A stretch of DNA of 11,826 nt from Chloroflexota bacterium (lineage in GTDB: Bacteria; Chloroflexota; Anaerolineae; UBA1429), in the NCBI GenBank assembly GCA_012515695.1, contig JAAYXX010000113.1, forward strand, positions 1-11,826. Reading direction: 5' to 3'. This document shows, in pieces, positions 6,318-11,826 of the stretch (position 1 is the stretch's first letter; every line of letters begins with the position of its first letter). The notes below the pieces were generated by a model. The model saw nothing but the letters and a program-made list of their open reading frames with translations, was not told the origin of the DNA and did no database searches. Both the position numbers and the translations under genes were made by a program.

Positions 6318-8516
6318 TTAGTGTTCCGTGCGCACCAGGATGTCCCGCTGCACGGCATCGTCCAGGTAGACGTACAGCGCGGAAAAGCCCGACACGCGCA
6401 CCACCAGATCGCGGTAGGCTTCCGGGTTGCGCCGGGCCGCCTCCAGCGTTTCGCGGCCGGTCACGTTGCACTGCAACTGCATGCCTCCCTGCCGGAAATA
6501 GGTCTGAATCAACGAGCGCAGAATGGCGGTGCCCTCCGCCCCAGTTAGCGTTTCCGGCGAGAATTTCATGTTCACCACCGTGCCGCCGATCACCGGGCGA
6601 TAGTCCACCCGGCTCAAAGAGGTCATCGCCGCCGTCGGCCCCCGGCGGTCGCGGCCAAAGGTGGGGCTTGCCGCGTCGCTGACCGGCTCCAGCGCCCGGC
6701 GGCCATCGGGCGTCGCTCCGACCTCCCTGCCCGCCGGAATGTTGGACACGTTCGCCGCCATCAGGGGCACATGCCGCCCGCCGCTGGGCGTGCGCTGGCG
6801 CAGCACAGCAGTCGTAAAGATCCGCACCACCTCGGCGGCAATCTGGTCTACATAGGGGACATCGTTACCGTATTTCGGGGCCGCGTTGAGCAGACGCAGC
6901 CGCAACCCATCATATCCCTGGTAATCGGCGTCCAGCGCGGCCAACAGTTCGGGCCACGTTAGCTGCTGGCGATCGTACACAAACAAGCGAACAGCCGCCA
7001 GCGCGTCCGATGTGCTCCCCAGCGCCATCCCGGCGGGGCCGTGGAAATCGCGATAACGCGCGCCACCCATGTTCACGTCCAGCCCCCGCTCGACGCAGTC
7101 GTGGATGAACGCCGACAGGAAGGGGCTGGTGAAATCTGCCCCGTTCAGGGCGCGCTTGTGCGCGTTGATCTCCTCGCAATGCTCCGCCACCATATGCTCC
7201 ACCTGCCGCGCATAGGCAGCCATGAAATCGTCAAAGGTAGTCAGCGTCTCCGGCTCGCCGGTGCAGGGGCCGCGCCGCTCGCCATCCAGCCCATCGCGCC
7301 CGTTGCGCAGCACGCGATCCACGCAGCGCAGCAGGTTCACCCGGCTGTCCGACCAGGGGGGCATTTTGCCCGGTATAAAGGTCTCGATACACCCCACAAA
7401 GGCCACCTCGCGGGCGTCCTCCACGGGAATCCCCAGGCTCACCAACGCCGGGACCAACACCTCGTCATTGAAAACGGCGGGGAAGCCGATGCCCGTCTTG
7501 ATCACCTCACAACAGGCGTCATAGAAAGCGTCGGGTGTTTTGGCGCACAGGCGGGCGGACAGGTTGCTGAGGGGCGTGCCCATCGTCCGCGTCACGTCCA
7601 GAATCAGGTAACTGAGGGGGTTCACCGCGTCCGCGCCGTCTCGCGTCTGCCCGCCAATGGCGATGTTTTGAATGGGGTTGACCATCAACGGCTCTTCCAG
7701 CTTGGCCCACATGCATTCCAGCGTGGCGCGGGCCTGTTTTTCCTGTCCCTGCTCCAGGCTGCGAGCGTAAAATGGATAGAGGTACTGATCCATGCGGCCA
7801 AAGGCCATCGCCCCGCGCCCTTCCAGGTTGAAAATCACCTGTATGAGCCAGACCAGTTGCACCGCCTGGGGAAACGTGGCGGGCGCGCCCTCGGCGATGG
7901 CCTCCAGGTCGGCGGCCATGCGCGATAGCTCACGCTGACGGGCGGGCGCAGCGTCCGCAGCGACCTGGCGACAGGCAGCAGCCCAGCGCCGACAGAAGCG
8001 GATGGCCGCCTCTAGCGTGATGGCGACCGAGTCCAGGAATGCGCGGCGGGCGGGGTCTGTCTGCGCGTCATGGGAGCGGCGCACCTCCGCCAACCTCCCC
8101 GGCAGCCCAACCTCCAACACCCCGCAATAGTCCACCGCTGCGTGATCCGAGTTCGTCACAAAGGTGCGCTCGCCGATAGCGGCATTGATCTCGCGGTAAT
8201 GGGCAAACGCCTGCTCGTCCACGCCGGGGGGCAGGCCATCGGCCAGCGCGCCCGCAGGCGTGCCCACCAGGCATTCTTCCTCGCGGATGGGCAGCGCAAC
8301 GTTATCCAACACGGCTTCCAGCGCGCGCGCCCGCCGAATGGTCATGGGCGCGTCGGCGTAACGCTCGAACGCTTGCCCCCGCCAAAGGGGGCGCAGGTCC
8401 AGGCTGCCCAGGGGAACCTGGCGGTGGCGCAGCCTGTCGCGCAGGCGCAGAGCGCGAGCCGCCGAGCTATCCTCTTCACGGGCGTCCGCATATTCGGGAA
8501 CCGACAAAAGCTCCAT
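6318..8516 (-). CDS. Glycyl radical enzyme, pyruvate formate-lyase family, GCxE dehydratase/lyase type
   Basis: A 732-residue protein, somewhat short for the family (usually about 760-850). VAFVGCIETFIPG holds the thiyl-radical Cys376 and the GCxE glutamate Glu378, typical of diol-, hydroxyproline- and choline-type enzymes and unlike the Cys-Cys of true pyruvate formate-lyase. LVVRVSGFSALYVYLDDAVQRDILVRT near the C-terminus holds the glycyl-radical Gly710, which must be installed by a radical SAM activase. Other family stretches are TFPQAVQLVWLIQVIFNLEGRG (214-235), FTSPFLSAFIHDCVERGLDVNMGGARY (462-488) and TPDGRRALEPVSDAASPTFGRD (602-623). AGGAGG lies six bases before the ATG at 8516. No activase is in the window, so it is outside or shared. 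The radical is oxygen-sensitive, implying anaerobic use. The substrate cannot be read from sequence alone; I did not assign it to any named subgroup. Confidence 0.9.
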   Translation of the reverse strand: MELLSVPEYADAREEDSSAARALRLRDRLRHRQVPLGSLDLRPLWRGQAFERYADAPMTIRRARALEAVLDNVALPIREEECLVGTPAGALADGLPPGVDEQAFAHYREINAAIGERTFVTNSDHAAVDYCGVLEVGLPGRLAEVRRSHDAQTDPARRAFLDSVAITLEAAIRFCRRWAAACRQVAADAAPARQRELSRMAADLEAIAEGAPATFPQAVQLVWLIQVIFNLEGRGAMAFGRMDQYLYPFYARSLEQGQEKQARATLECMWAKLEEPLMVNPIQNIAIGGQTRDGADAVNPLSYLILDVTRTMGTPLSNLSARLCAKTPDAFYDACCEVIKTGIGFPAVFNDEVLVPALVSLGIPVEDAREVAFVGCIETFIPGKMPPWSDSRVNLLRCVDRVLRNGRDGLDGERRGPCTGEPETLTTFDDFMAAYARQVEHMVAEHCEEINAHKRALNGADFTSPFLSAFIHDCVERGLDVNMGGARYRDFHGPAGMALGSTSDALAAVRLFVYDRQQLTWPELLAALDADYQGYDGLRLRLLNAAPKYGNDVPYVDQIAAEVVRIFTTAVLRQRTPSGGRHVPLMAANVSNIPAGREVGATPDGRRALEPVSDAASPTFGRDRRGPTAAMTSLSRVDYRPVIGGTVVNMKFSPETLTGAEGTAILRSLIQTYFRQGGMQLQCNVTGRETLEAARRNPEAYRDLVVRVSGFSALYVYLDDAVQRDILVRTEH

Positions 8517-8846
8517 GTTGCCTCCTCATCTCCCCCGTCATACGCTCGCGGGGGTAAACTGGAGCGAAGCGGGTAGTATCTGTAGTGTAGCAGCAAATCG
8601 CCCACAGGGGAATCCCCTTTTTGGCGGGTCACAGGTTCGGCCCCAGCAGTTCGGCCTTGTCGCCCAGGATGCAGGCGCCGGGCCGTGCCCTTGCGCGCGG
8701 CCCTGGTTTTGCAGCCGCGGCGAACGAACAGGATGGGCCAGTGTGCGTCGGATTATGGGCCAGGGAGGGAGGGTTTGTCAAACAGGGATTGCATTCACAA
8801 AAGGCCAGCGAGAACAATCCCGCTGGCCTTGGTATCAACGTGTTCC
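8517..8846. other. Intergenic region upstream of the glycyl radical enzyme gene
   Basis: 330 bp. The right end holds the terminator of the exporter gene. The left end holds the leader of the glycyl radical enzyme gene, with a hairpin just before its ribosome site (CCCCCG 8532-8537 / CGGGGG 8549-8554). GGGG-AAT-CCCC at 8607-8617 followed by T5 is a very short terminator-like hairpin on the plus strand. I find no convincing promoter pair and no credible gene. Confidence 0.5.
8799..8830 (-). terminator. Rho-independent terminator of the TMEM165-type gene
   Basis: AAGGCCAGCG at 8801-8810 and CGCTGGCCTT at 8821-8830 form a perfect 10-bp stem with a 10-nt loop, starting 16 bases after the stop at 8847 on the minus strand. 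The 3' arm continues into TTTTGT on that strand. It separates the exporter gene from the glycyl radical enzyme gene. Confidence 0.85.
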
Positions 8847-9464
8847 TTACAACACGCCCAGGATCATCAGCAGCCCGATCACCACAAAGGCTACAGCCGA
8901 GATGCCGAGCAGCAGCCGCTCCGGGATCACCCGGCAAAGCCCCTGCCCGCCGATAACGCCCAGCGCCGTCACCAGGACCAGGGCCAGCGCGCCACCAGCG
9001 AACACCAGCATGGGCGAGTCGAATTGCCCGGCCAGCGTTAGCACGCTCAACTGCGTCTTGTCGCCCAGTTCCGCCAGAAATAGCAGCCCCAACGTTGACC
9101 CAAAGGCCCGCCAGCTCCAGCGTGACTTGACCACGTCAGGCACATCGGACGGGCAGTCTAGTTCTTCCTCCAGCGTCTCCCCCTTGGGCGCGGCAAGCGC
9201 TTCGCGGGCAATCAGGCCACCCATGACGACAAAAGCCGCTCCGGCGATATACCGCAGGACATCGGGCGGGATGAGGCGGCCCAATAGCTCGCCCACCAGC
9301 GCGCCGATCAACGTAACCAGCACAAGGGCCAGGCTGGCCCCCAGAAAGACGGGCCACGGACGGCGAAACTTGCAGGTTTGCGTGATCACCGCCAGTTGCG
9401 TCTTGTCGCCCAGTTCGGCGACAAAGATTAAACCCAATGTCGAAAACAGAGCATTCCAGTCCAC
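8847..9464 (-). CDS. TMEM165/GDT1 (UPF0016) family cation transporter, probable Mn2+/Ca2+ exporter
   Basis: A 205-residue integral membrane protein made of two homologous halves, the classic layout of this family with about six membrane helices. Each half begins with a metal-coordinating ExGDKT motif: AELGDKTQLAVI (Glu17, Asp20) and AELGDKTQLSVL (Glu132, Asp135). A polar loop at about 92-117 (APKGETLEEELDCPSDVPDVVKSR) joins the halves. Family members move Mn2+ or Ca2+ out of the cytoplasm, probably in exchange for protons. The start is GTG at 9464, with AGGAG nine bases upstream. It has its own strong promoter and terminator, so it appears to be monocistronic and not tied to the sugar genes. 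The leader does not show the sequence hallmarks of the yybP-ykoY Mn2+ riboswitch that often controls such genes. Confidence 0.92.
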   Translation of the reverse strand: MDWNALFSTLGLIFVAELGDKTQLAVITQTCKFRRPWPVFLGASLALVLVTLIGALVGELLGRLIPPDVLRYIAGAAFVVMGGLIAREALAAPKGETLEEELDCPSDVPDVVKSRWSWRAFGSTLGLLFLAELGDKTQLSVLTLAGQFDSPMLVFAGGALALVLVTALGVIGGQGLCRVIPERLLLGISAVAFVVIGLLMILGVL

Positions 9465-9557
9465 GAGCGTTCTCCTGCTGCGATGATGGCGAGGCTCCGG
9501 CGTTTATTAGAGTCTCTGGTGTGCAACGCCAAGGATAAAAGACCAGTGTATCACGAT

Positions 9558-9586
9558 ATTATACAGTCGGCTACCGCTTCTGTCAC
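9558..9586 (-). promoter_or_regulatory. Sigma-70-type promoter of the TMEM165-type gene
   Basis: On the minus strand GTGACA (plus 9581-9586, 5/6 to TTGACA) stands exactly 17 bp from a perfect TATAAT (plus 9558-9563). Predicted start is near 9551, giving a leader of about 87 nt before the GTG. This is the best promoter in the window. Confidence 0.78.
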
Positions 9587-9728
9587 ATTGATAAGGCTGC
9601 GTCGAGTTGGGCCGCCCAGCACAATCCATCCTGACAGCCCCAAACAGAGTATACCCACAAGGGGCCATCAAATGGCCTTGTTTCACCAAGAATCACCTAA
9701 AATGCGTATAGTTCCGATCCAGCCCATA

Positions 9729-9737
9729 TGCTATACT
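9729..9737 (+). promoter_or_regulatory. Possible extended -10 promoter facing the regulator gene
   Basis: TGCTATACT is a good extended -10 element (TGn plus a 5/6 hexamer). The expected -35 position has no match, which extended -10 promoters can tolerate. It faces the winged-helix gene at 10171, over 400 bases away. Confidence 0.3.
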
Positions 9738-9897
9738 GGCTTGTAGTACATGAGCAAGCCGCCTCGTAACACCCCTTTTGTCCTCGACAGAAGCGGCACG
9801 ATGCTCGCGCACCATTGTGCATCGTCTACTCGTTTATTATCTCAAAGGTTCAGGTATCGTGATTGAACAGTTCTGTGGAGAACTCGCAAAGCAGCCT

Positions 9898-9917
9898 ATA
9901 CAGCGATATCGCTGTAT
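9898..9917. promoter_or_regulatory. Perfect 20-bp palindrome, operator candidate
   Basis: ATACAGCGATATCGCTGTAT is exactly self-complementary over 20 bases with no central spacer. This is unlikely by chance in one short intergenic region and is typical of a dimeric regulator site. It lies about 250 bp upstream of the winged-helix gene and about 430 bp upstream of the exporter gene start. The protein that binds it is unknown. Confidence 0.5.
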
Positions 9918-10100
9918 TCGGCGTGCCTGCCTGCTCTCCAGAGTTGGGCATTCCACAACTTTGCCCGATGAAGGGAGGTGGTGCGCTGTCGCCTGATCGG
10001 TAGCTGACGCGAATGCTACCTGCACATCCTGTCCATGAGCGGGGTCCTGGCAGAAGCCACACTTTCGTCCACATTGTGGCCCCACAGTCTGCTTTCCGCC

Positions 10101-10120
10101 GGTCTGATCGTAATTAGACC
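10101..10120. promoter_or_regulatory. Near-palindrome upstream of the winged-helix gene
   Basis: GGTCT at 10101-10105 and AGACC at 10116-10120 form perfect outer arms, with partial symmetry in the 10-base centre. It ends 50 bases before the ATG at 10171, a reasonable place for an autoregulatory operator. Confidence 0.3.
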
Positions 10121-10170
10121 CATACAGTACCTTTCCGAGTCAAGGGGTCTGGTACCAAAGGGAGGTCGTA

Positions 10171-10638
10171 ATGAGCCGGTTGACCATCAAGCAGGAAGTG
10201 TTACAAAAGCTGTATGAAGCCTGGTTTCACCAACGAGGTCACGAGAGCTTTGAAGCCATGTGTGAAAAGAAGGGCTTGGACGATATCACCTTCTGCGATA
10301 TCATCACGATGATGGCCCGCGAGGGTCTCATCCGCCCACGAACGCTGGATTCATACGAGATCACCCCTTATGGGGTCAGGGATGCGGAAGAGTCCAAGGT
10401 TGTCGATGAAGAACTGCTGCAGGAGAACAAGAGCGCGCGTCGGACGATACGCAATATTCTACTGAGAGAAAGCAATCCCCTTGCTGCCATCCCCGTCGAG
10501 CGCCTGGCGGACAAAGCCGGGCTGCAATCTACCCTGCTGGGCAGGCACCTGCAAGTGCTAGAGGGATGGGGATATGTGCATGGCAACGGGGCCATCAAGC
10601 TGACCCCTCAGGGGGCCAGGTCCATGGACTGGGATTGA
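10171..10638 (+). CDS. Small protein with two winged-helix-like halves, probable regulator
   Basis: A 155-residue soluble protein. The first half (about 1-75) has helices, an alpha-turn-alpha region around LDDITFCDIITMMAREGLI, then a wing-like stretch ending SYEITPYGVRDAEE. The second half (about 88-155) repeats the plan: RRTIRNILLRE, then VERLADKAGLQSTLLGRHLQVLEGWGYV as recognition region, then a wing ending AIKLTPQGARSMDW. The ITPyG / LTPqG endings after short beta strands are typical of winged-helix domains, so this looks like a tandem duplication. No ligand-binding or metal motif is visible. GGGAGG sits 4-5 bases before the ATG. A nucleic-acid-binding regulatory role is inferred; I do not recognise a named family. 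It is the only complete plus-strand gene here, and its target could be the palindromes upstream. Confidence 0.75.
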   Translation: MSRLTIKQEVLQKLYEAWFHQRGHESFEAMCEKKGLDDITFCDIITMMAREGLIRPRTLDSYEITPYGVRDAEESKVVDEELLQENKSARRTIRNILLRESNPLAAIPVERLADKAGLQSTLLGRHLQVLEGWGYVHGNGAIKLTPQGARSMDWD

Positions 10639-10645
10639 CGATATC

Positions 10646-10774
10646 CGAGCCTGCAAGGGCTGGGGCGCACAGGCGCAGCACTATCGAATGGCGGGCACGC
10701 TGCGCCAGGCGTCGCTCGACGATGAGCTGCGAGATAGTTGCTGCGCGCTCCAGCTCTTGCAGGCTCGCCTTTTT
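10646..10774 (+). terminator. Long two-helix hairpin followed by T run (terminator or structured RNA)
   Basis: 10646-10668 pairs with 10745-10767 over 23 consecutive positions (21 Watson-Crick, two G-U). After an asymmetric bulge, 10675-10685 pairs with 10733-10744 with a single bulged A. The roughly 47-nt apical region (10686-10732) contains CGTCG-CT-CGACG (10710-10721). CC and TTTTT follow at 10768-10774. It starts eight bases after the winged-helix gene stop. The T run supports termination on the plus strand, but the structure is far longer than a terminator needs, so a small RNA processed from the 3' end, or a repeat element, is also possible. Confidence 0.6.
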
Positions 10775-10781
10775 CCCGTCG

Positions 10782-10800
10782 CCCCCCCCCGAAAGGGGGG
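10782..10800. terminator. C/G hairpin at the stop of the Gfo/Idh/MocA gene
   Basis: Nine C residues (10782-10790), GAAA, then six G residues (10795-10800) form a 6-bp or longer stem, with a GNRA-type GAAA loop on the plus strand. It is two bases from the minus-strand stop codon (10803-10805). No T run follows on the minus strand, so its strength as a terminator is doubtful. Confidence 0.4.
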
Positions 10801-10802
10801 CG

Positions 10803-11826
10803 TTACCACTCTCGCGAATCGGGCACGTCCAGCCAGCGCCCGCCTTCCTGAATAGACTGCTGGCTCACCAGGCCCGGCAGCGTCATGTCCATCGCCTCGT
10901 GAATGCCGATGGGCGGCTCCCGCCCCTCGCGGATCGCCCCGATGAAATCGGCAATGACGTAAAAATCCGCGCCCCCGTGGCCCATCCCCTCGGCCAACCT
11001 CGCCCGCTCTCGCCAGTCGTCGGGCAAATAGTCCTCCGCCAGCGTCTCCGGGTCAAACCACGTGTCTGGTGAGTCAGAGAGCGCCCGCAGCCAGATGCGC
11101 CCCCGCTCCCCCGTGGCCCGCGCCGACTCGTAGCAGCCATCGGTGCCTTGCAGCGACCAGTTCAGCCCATAGGGCCGGTTGGAGAGCATGTCCACGCGCA
11201 GCTTGATCAGGCCGCCGCCGCGCAGCTTGCCCAGCATCACGCACGAATCCTCGTTTTCGTACCATTCGCCGCGTGGGTCGCGGTAGTGGTGGCCGCTGCC
11301 CGCGCAGCACACAGAGACCACCCGCTCGCCCGGCATCCATCGCAAAATCGGCCCCAGGTTGTGCGTGCCATATGTAATGCCATTGATCCCCGTTTGCCAT
11401 TTGCGCCGCCAGGGGGTGCTCTCGTTCAACGCCTTGAGTTCGTGCAGATACTCCCCCTCCGCATAGTAGGGCGTGCCGAACAGCCCCCGCCGCACCAACT
11501 CGGCCACCAGCACCACCTGCTCATAGTAGTTACAGTTCTCGGCCAGCATGTAGGTGGCGCGGCTGCGCTGGCAGGCCCGCACCAACTCTCGACACTCGTC
11601 GATAGACACCCCCGCCGGAACCTCGCTGAGCACGTGGACGCCCTGCTCCAGCGCAGCGATGGCCTGTGACACGTGGTAGGGCATGGGCGTGCCGATCACC
11701 ACGGCGTCCAGGTAGGCATGTGCCAGCATCTCTTGATAATCGGTATAGCTCTCGCTGGCCCCGAATCGGGCCGCCGCCTCGGCCAGTTCCTCTGCGCGGA
11801 TGTCGCACACGGCCCGCACGCGCACA
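10803..11826 (-). CDS. Gfo/Idh/MocA family oxidoreductase, EVPA/GH109-like, N-terminus beyond window
   Basis: 341 codons are visible, from the right edge to the TAA at 10803. The frame is still open at the edge, and the GxGxxG nucleotide-binding turn that should precede RVRAVCDIR is missing, so roughly 20-40 residues lie outside. The Rossmann half includes LDAVVIGTPMPYHVSQAIAALEQGVHVLSEVPA, where VLSEVPA replaces the usual EKP motif. LAENCNYYEQVVLVAELVRRGLFGTPYYAEGEYLHEL and GITYGTHNLGPILRWM follow, with His155 (counting from the first visible codon) as candidate catalytic histidine. MGHGGADFYVIADFIGAI near the end is also typical. ENCxY, GTHxLGP and GHGGxDF together resemble GH109-type NAD-dependent glycosidases, which cleave through transient oxidation, but a plain sugar dehydrogenase is not excluded. 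It is convergent with the winged-helix gene. Confidence 0.85.
   Translation of the reverse strand, partial: VRVRAVCDIRAEELAEAAARFGASESYTDYQEMLAHAYLDAVVIGTPMPYHVSQAIAALEQGVHVLSEVPAGVSIDECRELVRACQRSRATYMLAENCNYYEQVVLVAELVRRGLFGTPYYAEGEYLHELKALNESTPWRRKWQTGINGITYGTHNLGPILRWMPGERVVSVCCAGSGHHYRDPRGEWYENEDSCVMLGKLRGGGLIKLRVDMLSNRPYGLNWSLQGTDGCYESARATGERGRIWLRALSDSPDTWFDPETLAEDYLPDDWRERARLAEGMGHGGADFYVIADFIGAIREGREPPIGIHEAMDMTLPGLVSQQSIQEGGRWLDVPDSREW

Larger units (their letters stand above)
9465..10170. other. Long divergent intergenic region, no gene
   Basis: About 700 bp between the divergently transcribed exporter and regulator genes, more AT-rich than the coding regions. It holds the exporter promoter, a possible plus-strand promoter at 9729-9737, a perfect 20-bp palindrome at 9898-9917 and a near-palindrome at 10101-10120. 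Small hairpins such as GTTCT/AGAAC (9870-9883) are also present. Short open frames on both strands lack ribosome binding sites and recognisable protein content. If the 9732 promoter is real, the regulator mRNA has a leader of more than 400 nt. Confidence 0.55.

Noticed and set aside
7041..7928. Plus-strand open frame of 295 codons
   Set aside because: Antisense to the glycyl radical enzyme; no family features.
8607..8622. GGGG-AAT-CCCC followed by T5 as a terminator
   Set aside because: The stem is only 4 bp with a 3-nt loop, and no plus-strand gene ends nearby.
8629..8937. Minus-strand frame ending ..GACILGDKAELLGPNL as a possible gene or gene remnant
   Set aside because: It crosses the exporter gene end and its terminator, has no ribosome site, and the tail alone is too short to assign.
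8515..9486. Plus-strand open frame of 323 codons
   Set aside because: Runs across the intergenic gap, the terminator and the antisense of the exporter; Ser/Pro/Arg-rich with no motif.
9465..9560. yybP-ykoY manganese riboswitch before the exporter
   Set aside because: The expected GGGGAGTAG-like and CCTTTGC-like conserved segments are not present in the 87-nt leader.
9837..10085. Minus-strand 82-codon frame with several cysteines
   Set aside because: No ribosome site, covers the palindrome and hairpins of the intergenic region, and matches no small-protein family I know.

Overview
The window is GC-rich bacterial DNA with a carbohydrate-related gene set. It is probably from a Chloroflexota-type (Anaerolineae-like) or similar environmental bacterium. 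That assignment rests on overall gene style and on one interspersed repeat that resembles elements I recall from Chloroflexi; no rRNA or other marker gene is present, so it is tentative. Most genes lie on the minus strand. Only the partial gene at the left edge and one small regulator are on the plus strand.

Layout, left to right. (1) 1-398, plus: the 3' end of an unrecognised gene, convergent with its neighbour and followed by a 9-bp hairpin at 460-495. (2) 536-2674, minus: a cytoplasmic TIM-barrel glycosidase-like protein of the DUF6259 type. (3) 2675-3276: about 600 bp without a gene, full of short inverted and direct repeats. (4) 3277-4637, minus: a FAD-dependent oxidoreductase with a one-base frameshift near 3490. 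(5) 4630-5928, minus: a DegT/DnrJ/EryC1/StrS PLP aminotransferase whose stop overlaps the FAD gene start, so the two form a pair. (6) 5929-6317: a gap with a roughly 197-bp MITE-like structured repeat. (7) 6318-8516, minus: a glycyl radical enzyme of the GCxE dehydratase type, without its activating enzyme in view. (8) 8847-9464, minus: a TMEM165/GDT1-type cation exporter with its own consensus promoter and a strong terminator. (9) 9465-10170: a long intergenic region with that promoter and a perfect 20-bp palindrome. (10) 10171-10638, plus: a small protein that looks like two winged helices in tandem. (11) 10639-10802: a 122-nt two-armed hairpin followed by a T run, then a C/G hairpin. (12) 10803-11826, minus: a Gfo/Idh/MocA protein of the EVPA/GH109-like type, lacking its N-terminus because of the window edge.

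How they may work together (inference): a glycosidase-like TIM barrel, a GH109-like NAD-dependent protein, a sugar-type aminotransferase, a FAD oxidoreductase and a radical dehydratase together suggest breakdown or remodelling of an unusual sugar or polyol under low oxygen. Only the aminotransferase/FAD pair is coupled by overlap. The other genes are separated by 300-600 bp gaps, and the cation exporter is probably an unrelated, independently transcribed gene. No CRISPR array, tRNA, rRNA, transposase or phage gene was seen.
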